Source of the DNA: Sphaeramia orbicularis
Lineage: Eukaryota > Chordata > Actinopteri > Kurtiformes > Apogonidae
Length of the DNA stretch: 64,000 nucleotides
Direction: 5' to 3'
NCBI RefSeq assembly: GCF_902148855.1
Contig: NC_043973.1
Location: 54,928,594-54,992,593 of the forward strand
In this document: positions 59,131-64,000 of the stretch, one piece after another
Position numbering within the stretch: the first letter of the stretch is position 1
How the letters are laid out: every line of letters starts with the position of its first letter
Notes under the pieces: model-generated
The model's input: only the letters and a program-made list of their open reading frames with translations
Told to the model about the DNA's origin: nothing
The model's database searches: none
Position numbers and translations under genes: made by a program

Positions 59131-59850
59131 GGATTTATTGGACCCTCTACCCATGACCCCTTGGACTTCACCTCCACCCCTTTTTGTCCAAATATGGTCA
59201 CTTCTGGCTCCAAAAGCCAACATGGCGACGACCAAAACACAAACTTGTGTCTTAAAAATTCAGATTCAGAACCTGAGCATTTGTTCCGGATCCAATCCAG
59301 GTTGTGATCCAATCAGATGGAAGGAAACAGTCATGTGATCAAGTAGTACTTTAGTAGTAGTTTTGTTTTTAAATTACGCCTTTATTCTCAAAATATGACT
59401 TTATTCCCATAAATTTATGGGTTTTATTTTGATATCTTACGACCTTATGGTCATCGTGTTTTTCTTTCCTCATGCTAATGCACTGTCGTAGTTTGAACCT
59501 GTTTTTATGTTGAATTATTTCCACTTCAGTGATGCAATAATAATTCGACCCGATGCCTTTTACATTCGTTTATCTGTTTTCGTATTTTTATGCGTCATTT
59601 TTTTATGGTTTTTACTGGAAAACAATAAAATATTCAAATGTGAAATTAAACAAATTAATTCATTCTGTTTTTTCTTGTTTCTGTTTTGATTTAATTACGT
59701 CCAATAATTATTTTATAATTGTGTCATAAAATAATTATTTCATTGATCAAACTCAACCAGCCATTGCCTGAAAACTATTGATTAAACCACTCAAATATTA
59801 TTGAATTCAACTGATTCAACTGATAAACGTCACGTTTGTGGGTTTGGATC
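59131..59850. other. J-C intron sequence, no gene
   Basis: Mostly AT-rich. From 59370 onward it contains the scattered motif ACTTTATTCTCATAATATTACGAC in both orientations (also 60010-60230 and 60350-60470), probably a decayed palindromic repeat. No J, D or C exon is found. Confidence 0.5.
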
Positions 59851-59858
59851 CGACTCAC

Positions 59859-59920
59859 CATCCTGGACCTGTAGTTTAATTCCCGTGGATTTCCGTAGAA
59901 TAATTTAAGTCCGACGTTCG
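59859..59920 (-). pseudogene. TRAJ: TRAJ pseudogene (most C-proximal J)
   Basis: The element lies between a J-type RSS and a GTGAGT donor at 59858-59853. It is 62 bp, one base shorter than the 63-bp J segments to its right. The start reads NVGLKLFYG in one frame and the end reads STGIKLQVQD in the frame that splices to C (one-base overhang G). A single-base loss in the J motif explains both. The C-compatible frame has a TAA near the start and no FGxG. It could be joined but would be non-productive unless trimmed. Confidence 0.75.
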
Positions 59921-59947
59921 CACATTGATGAACCTTCGACAAAAACC
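59921..59947 (-). promoter_or_regulatory. RSS of the TRAJ pseudogene, 11-bp spacer
   Basis: Minus strand: nonamer GGTTTTTGT (59947-59939, perfect consensus), 11-bp spacer, heptamer CAATGTG (59927-59921, one mismatch to CACTGTG). The nonamer is better than those of the intact-looking upstream J segments at 61804-63924. Confidence 0.75.
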
Positions 59948-60573
59948 ATCGACTCAAACTCAGCCAATTGAGTTGAATATATGAATAAATATGGATTCTA
60001 CGATAGTGCATTCGAAAATAAAAACACTACGAGAATAAAGTCGTAAAAATTATCAAGATAAAACCTGTAATTTTATGAGAATAAAGTTGAATTTAAAAAA
60101 AAAGTCATAATTTTACGAGAATAATGTCATCATATTTGGAGAACAAAGCCATAATATTACGAGAATAACATCGTAATTTAAAAACGGGTGGAAAAATATC
60201 GTAATTTACAGAATAAAGTCGTACCCACTGGTCACATTAATGGAGAACTGGGAACATTTGTGAGGTTCTATTTTCATTTGGGGTTTACACACACAGGCCA
60301 AATACAGTTCCTAAATTATGACATTTTATCGCACTAGTGTGAATTTACTGTCAAAATATTACAACTTTAATCTCATAAAGATACATTATTTTGATTAAAT
60401 TATGACTTTTTTAAACTACGACTTTGTTCTCATTATGTTACGACTTTATTCTCATAATGACAAGTGTTTTTATTTTTTCAATGTAGTGCTAACACAACGT
60501 TGAACAATTCAACTCAAAGACACTAAATATTCCTGTTTAATATCGGACACTGAACTAAATCATTCTGTTCATT

Positions 60574-60575
<2 letters not shown>

Positions 60576-60629
<54 letters not shown>
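60576..60629. repeat. (TTA)n microsatellite
   Basis: About 18 ATT triplets in the J region. Confidence 0.9.
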
Positions 60630-60991
60630 TCCACATACAGATCTTTAATTATGTTCTGTTTATTTCCATTATTATCCAGTACATGTTGTAAAAAACCGCA
60701 GAAACAGGACATATATGCAATTTTTTCTTGTCATTAATTTAGTTTTTTGTATCTTAAAAGCAGAGTTTGTACTTTTTATTTTTTGTGAATTCACTTTTCC
60801 ATCTTTGATTAACTTACATCGTTAACATGAACATATTGTTAACTCTAAATAAATCATAATATTTATTTATTTACAAAAACTTTATCAACACGTTTCAATG
60901 TCGACGTTTGAGTTGAATGTTCTTTATTTTTTTTCTGTTGTTGCATCGAATAAATGAATAAATGTCAGATTTTATCCGTTATTTTACTCAC

Positions 60992-61051
60992 GTGTGTGAA
61001 TTCGGAGATGAATTCCCGAACCAAAAATTATTTTCGCGTTGTTCAGATTCA
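60992..61051 (-). CDS. TRAJ: TRAJ segment with FGSG motif, weak heptamer
   Basis: 60 bp reading NLNNAKIIFGSGIHLRIHT with a one-base C overhang before the donor GTGAGT (60991-60986). FGSG is the J bulge motif needed for V-domain folding. The overhang plus GG of TRAC exon 1 gives Arg and stays in frame. Sequence around the motif differs fully from the three J segments to its right, so it is an old, distinct J. The RSS heptamer is poor, which may limit use. Confidence 0.85.
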
Positions 61052-61079
61052 CACTCCGAGTTAAAGTTCAACAAAAACC
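61052..61079 (-). promoter_or_regulatory. TRAJ RSS, 12-bp spacer
   Basis: Minus strand: nonamer GGTTTTTGT (61079-61071, perfect), 12-bp spacer, heptamer CGGAGTG (61058-61052), which matches CACTGTG only at the first base and the last three. Confidence 0.75.
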
Positions 61080-61803
61080 TGCAACTGGAATAATGAACAT
61101 TTACAGGAAACACTCGAACACCCCACAGTTCAGCTCGATTCTGAATCAGTTTGATTGATTTTCTGTTCAATTAAGAAACAAACACATCGACGTGTTTTTT
61201 ATTGATTATTGAAAAATGCAAATCATCTATTTTTGCATCGAATAAATGAATAAATGTCGACTTTTTGATCAAACATATTGGAATTCATGAAATAAAATTA
61301 CATTTGATGATTATAATAAGTTTTTAAACTCAGTTCAAAGAAATAATCTAAAATATGATAAACTTTGTTGAAAACTAACCGTCTACAACATGAAGTCATA
61401 TTTACTAAAAACAGAAGATTTTTTTTTTTTTCAATTACATTATTTCAATATTAAATATGTGTTTTTTAACCTTGAAAGGCCTCAGATTCATGTTTCTGTC
61501 CGTTTCAGCTTTTTTTCAGTGGTTTTTCTCCGTTTATGATCATATTCTGGTCTGTTTTGGGCATGTTTCAGTAGGAACGCTGTCTTTTCTTTTATTAATA
61601 ATGTCATCAGTATAAAGTGGTGTTAGATCCGACTCTTTGCAGATGACACCAATTTATTCGTCAGTGTTAATTCAATAATCCGACACACTGTGACCCATCA
61701 GCTCCATTCATTCCAGTTATCTGGGATTGAAACCAAACCTGCGAATTATTGGTATTTGTGCGAAAAACTGCGTCACATTAGCTCATGTTTGGTTTTTACT
61801 CAC

Positions 61804-61866
61804 AATCGTAGACGATGAGTTTAGTTCCAGATCCAAACTGGAGTTTAGTTGAACCAGTTCCAGTCA
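61804..61866 (-). CDS. TRAJ: TRAJ segment, open
   Basis: 63 bp encoding TGTGSTKLQFGSGTKLIVYD plus a T overhang, with donor GTGAGT at 61803-61798. FGSG is present. T plus GG of exon 1 gives Trp and keeps the C frame. Its protein is identical to that of the J at 63862, about 2.06 kb away, and about 180 bp of flank is also shared. Confidence 0.95.
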
Positions 61867-61894
61867 CACAGTGGACGGAGTCTGGTCCAGAACT
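61867..61894 (-). promoter_or_regulatory. TRAJ RSS, 12-bp spacer
   Basis: Minus strand: heptamer CACTGTG (61873-61867, consensus), 12-bp spacer, nonamer AGTTCTGGA (61894-61886), about five of nine matches to consensus. Confidence 0.8.
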
Positions 61895-62193
61895 GCAACT
61901 TCACTTTAAAGATCGCAAATTAAACGTTCAGACGCTGAAACTCTGGAGTTCACTCCAAAACCTGATGAGATTCAACAGTTTCAACTAAAGCTCAAAGAGT
62001 TCAATTCACATCAGGTCGGTTTGAAATCCTTTAGTGTCATCTTCCAGACTCATGTTTCTGTCCGTTTCAGATTTTCCTTGGTGGTTTTTCTCCGTTCATG
62101 ATCATATTCTGGATTTGTTCGCTTTAATTCACACAGATGTTCAGTAAAACTCTGTAAATAAAGTAAAGTTATGATATTCTAGTTTTTACTTAC

Positions 62194-62256
62194 AATCGTA
62201 CACAAGGAGTTTGGTTCCAGATCCAAACTGGAGTTTTCTGGAACTTGTATCAGTCA
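62194..62256 (-). CDS. TRAJ: TRAJ segment, open
   Basis: 63 bp encoding TDTSSRKLQFGSGTKLLVYD plus a T overhang, with donor GTAAGT at 62193-62188. It shares the KLQFGSGTKL core with its two neighbours but differs in the CDR3 half. It is in frame with TRAC. Confidence 0.95.
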
Positions 62257-62284
62257 CACAGTGGATCAAGTCTGGTCCAGAACC
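62257..62284 (-). promoter_or_regulatory. TRAJ RSS, 12-bp spacer
   Basis: Minus strand: heptamer CACTGTG (62263-62257), 12-bp spacer, nonamer GGTTCTGGA (62284-62276). Confidence 0.85.
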
Positions 62285-62384
62285 TGGACCAGAACCTGCT
62301 GCGGTTCATCCAATCTAGTGTCAGATTCTGTTGAAAGTTTCTGCTCTTGAATTTAAATTCAATTGTCCTTGTGTTAAACATACG

Positions 62385-62835
62385 CCAGGGGGTCTAACCC
62401 AGGTCAGTCCAGGTTCAGGGGGTCTAACCCAGGTCAGTCCAGGTTCAGGGGGTCTAACCCAGGTCAGTCCAGGTTCAGGGGGTCTAACCCAGGTCAGTCC
62501 AGGTTCAGGGGGTCTAACCCAGGTCAGTCCAGGTTCAGGGGGTCTAACCCAGGTCAGTCCAGGTTCAGGGGGTCTAACCCAGGTTAGTCCAGGTTCAGGG
62601 GGTCTAACCCAGGTCAGTCCAGGTTCAGGGGGTCTAACCCAGGTCAGTCCAGGTTCAGGGGGGTCTAACCCAGGTCAGTCCAGGTTCAGGGGGTCTAACC
62701 CAGGTTAGTCCAGGTTCGGGCGGTCTAACCCAGATCAGTCCAGGTTCAGGGGGTCAAACCCAGGTCAGTCCAGGTTCAGGGGGTCAAACCCAGGCCAGTC
62801 CAGGTTCAGGGGGTCAAACCCAGGCCAGTCCATGT
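62385..62835. repeat. 30-bp minisatellite between J segments
   Basis: About 15 copies of a 30-bp unit (GGGGGTCTAACCCAGGTCAG plus TCCAGGTTCA), nearly perfect up to 62700 and more varied after. The frame reading GGLTQVSPGS is a repeat translation. Confidence 0.95.
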
Positions 62836-63855
62836 CCCACTTTCAGCCCAATATGAGCTGAACTGTGTCAGAACCAGGAAAAACAATCTGATCAGAACTG
62901 ATCAATAATATCAACATCAAAGTTGATCTGTTTTTGAGTGAAAAAAAACAAACAAATTCCATAATGAAAATGTTTACATCTACAAACTGCACTTGAACAT
63001 AACACCAACAAATATGAACAACCTGAACATTCTGTAGAAAAATAAGTGTAATCTGAACAATGTTCTGCTGTAGTTTTAGCATTTTTTTTTCTTTTTTTCA
63101 TTTTTTTCCTCCAAAAACTGAATTTTCTCTTCAGAGATGATGGTGAATTCCATCCCATTGTCTGCAAACAGTCGGACTTTCCAGCTCTGGATCCAAACCA
63201 GTTCAAACAGGTCAGTTCAGGTTCCACATTCAGCCCAGTATGATCTGAACTGGGTCAGAACCAGTCCAATAACTACAGAATAATACAGAAATAATGTCAA
63301 CTCCAAACTTTGACCCATGTTTTAGAGGAAAAAAAAGGAAAATGACAGTTTGAAAAATGTTTACATGTATAAACTATCCATTAAAAAATGTGAATAACAT
63401 GAACAAACTGATATTTATGAAGAAAAACCAGTGGAATTGGACCAATATTCAGGTTTAGTTTGATCAGTTCGACATGTTCAGTGGATCTAAAACACACATT
63501 TAAGAACACACTGAATATTGGAACAGTTACACTGGTTTAAACTGTTCAGGTTAGTCCGATATTTTTGTCAAAGTCTAGTCTGGAAATGTCAATATTTTTG
63601 TGTAATTTTTCTTCTTTCTTTTTTTCTTTTTAACACAAACACAGAGGATAGTGTGCTTTTTTCAGTATTTCCAGTTGATTCTGACAGTATTTCAAAAGGA
63701 AAAGGATTTGAACATTATTGATTGTTCAAATAATTTCAGTCTAATTGATCCTGTGGGTCGAACCGGACCCTGTGGTGGACTGGTTCTGGCCCTCGGACCA
63801 CATGTTTGACCCCGCTGTGAGTAAATACAGTAAAGTTCCCGTATTCTATTTTTTT
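62836..63855. other. Non-coding spacer between J segments
   Basis: AT-rich with A/T runs. Two related stretches, near 62835-62900 and 63218-63300 (TTCAGCCCARTATGAKCTGAACT), are partial duplicates. At 63755-63815 the sequence GACCACATGTTTGACCCC resembles the inverse of the MITE end at 55511. No J found. Confidence 0.5.
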
Positions 63856-63861
63856 ACTCAC

Positions 63862-63924
63862 GATCGTAGACGATGAGTTTAGTTCCAGATCCAAACTGGA
63901 GTTTAGTTGAACCAGTTCCAGTCA
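63862..63924 (-). CDS. TRAJ: TRAJ segment, open, duplicate of the J at 61804
   Basis: 63 bp encoding the same 20 residues as the J at 61804, including LQFGSGTKLIVYD, but with a C instead of T overhang (giving Arg with exon 1). Donor GTGAGT at 63861-63856. The J array evidently continues beyond the window. Confidence 0.95.
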
Positions 63925-63952
63925 CACAGTGGACAGAGTCTGGTCCAGAACT
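63925..63952 (-). promoter_or_regulatory. TRAJ RSS, 12-bp spacer
   Basis: Minus strand: heptamer CACTGTG (63931-63925), 12-bp spacer, nonamer AGTTCTGGA (63952-63944). Confidence 0.8.
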
Positions 63953-64000
63953 GCGACTTCACTTTAAAGATCGCAAATGAAACGTTCAGATGCTGAAACT

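Noticed and set aside
58880-59235. Minus-strand frame with SRSRSRS repeats fused to the C-alpha domain, resembling an SR protein
   Set aside because: The SR part is the GACCTG minisatellite in the J-C intron. A clear TTTCAG acceptor at 58866 starts the real exon.
59255-59300. Minus-strand reading WIGSGTNAQVLN, J-like
   Set aside because: There is no GT donor after it and no heptamer/nonamer before it.
60811-60880. Possible J: AGTTTTTGT nonamer-like site and a GTAAGT donor about 60 bp apart
   Set aside because: The heptamer position reads ATTATGA, the interval contains stops and there is no FGxG in any frame.

Overview
The window is a piece of a teleost fish T-cell receptor alpha/delta (TRA/TRD) locus. 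Evidence: twelve V gene segments on the + strand, each with a split leader, an Ig V exon and a 22/23-bp recombination signal (RSS); five J segments with 12-bp-spacer RSSs on the - strand; and the exons of a TCR alpha constant gene (TRAC) on the - strand. The TRAC transmembrane exon carries the diagnostic FNVLMTLRLW motif. The transposon content (hAT elements, L2-, L1- and Rex-like LINEs, MITEs) also fits a ray-finned fish. The species cannot be named from this sequence.

Layout. 1-1300: unassigned sequence. 1300-24400: the V cluster, with four V families (here called A, B, C and D) mixed with LINE remnants; a block of about 5.5-6.3 kb carrying C-D-C-B is tandemly duplicated (8.4-13.9 kb and 15.2-21.5 kb). 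25065-31798: a three-layer transposon nest, a hAT-type element interrupted by a LINE that is itself interrupted by a complete-looking, intron-containing hAT transposon with a 625-residue transposase. 32.5-39.2 kb: further elements, including a foldback structure with a minisatellite core, a solo LTR inside that core, and a second transposon nest. 40.1-52.8 kb: four tandem arrays (10-, 19-, 22- and 22-bp units), the largest about 5 kb. 52.8-56.3 kb: AT-rich non-coding DNA. 56.3-58.9 kb: TRAC. 59.8-63.9 kb: the 3'-most J segments, continuing off the right edge.

How the parts work together. The V segments point right and J-C points left, so a V(D)J join here should invert the DNA between them and keep the signal joint in the chromosome. 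V signals have 22/23-bp spacers and J signals 12-bp spacers, obeying the 12/23 rule. A rearranged transcript would run leader-V-J-C1-C2-C3, with the stop codon completed at the C3/C4 splice. J segments ending in a one-base overhang read in frame into C1.

Ten of the twelve V segments have open frames. One B copy and one C copy are pseudogenes, the latter split by an 807-bp transposon. All four C-family copies have Tyr where the first canonical Ig cysteine should be. Families A, B and C share an almost identical 3' end (end of FR3, RSS and flank) despite diverged bodies, which suggests conversion. No bacterial-type operons, CRISPR arrays or tRNA/rRNA genes were seen.
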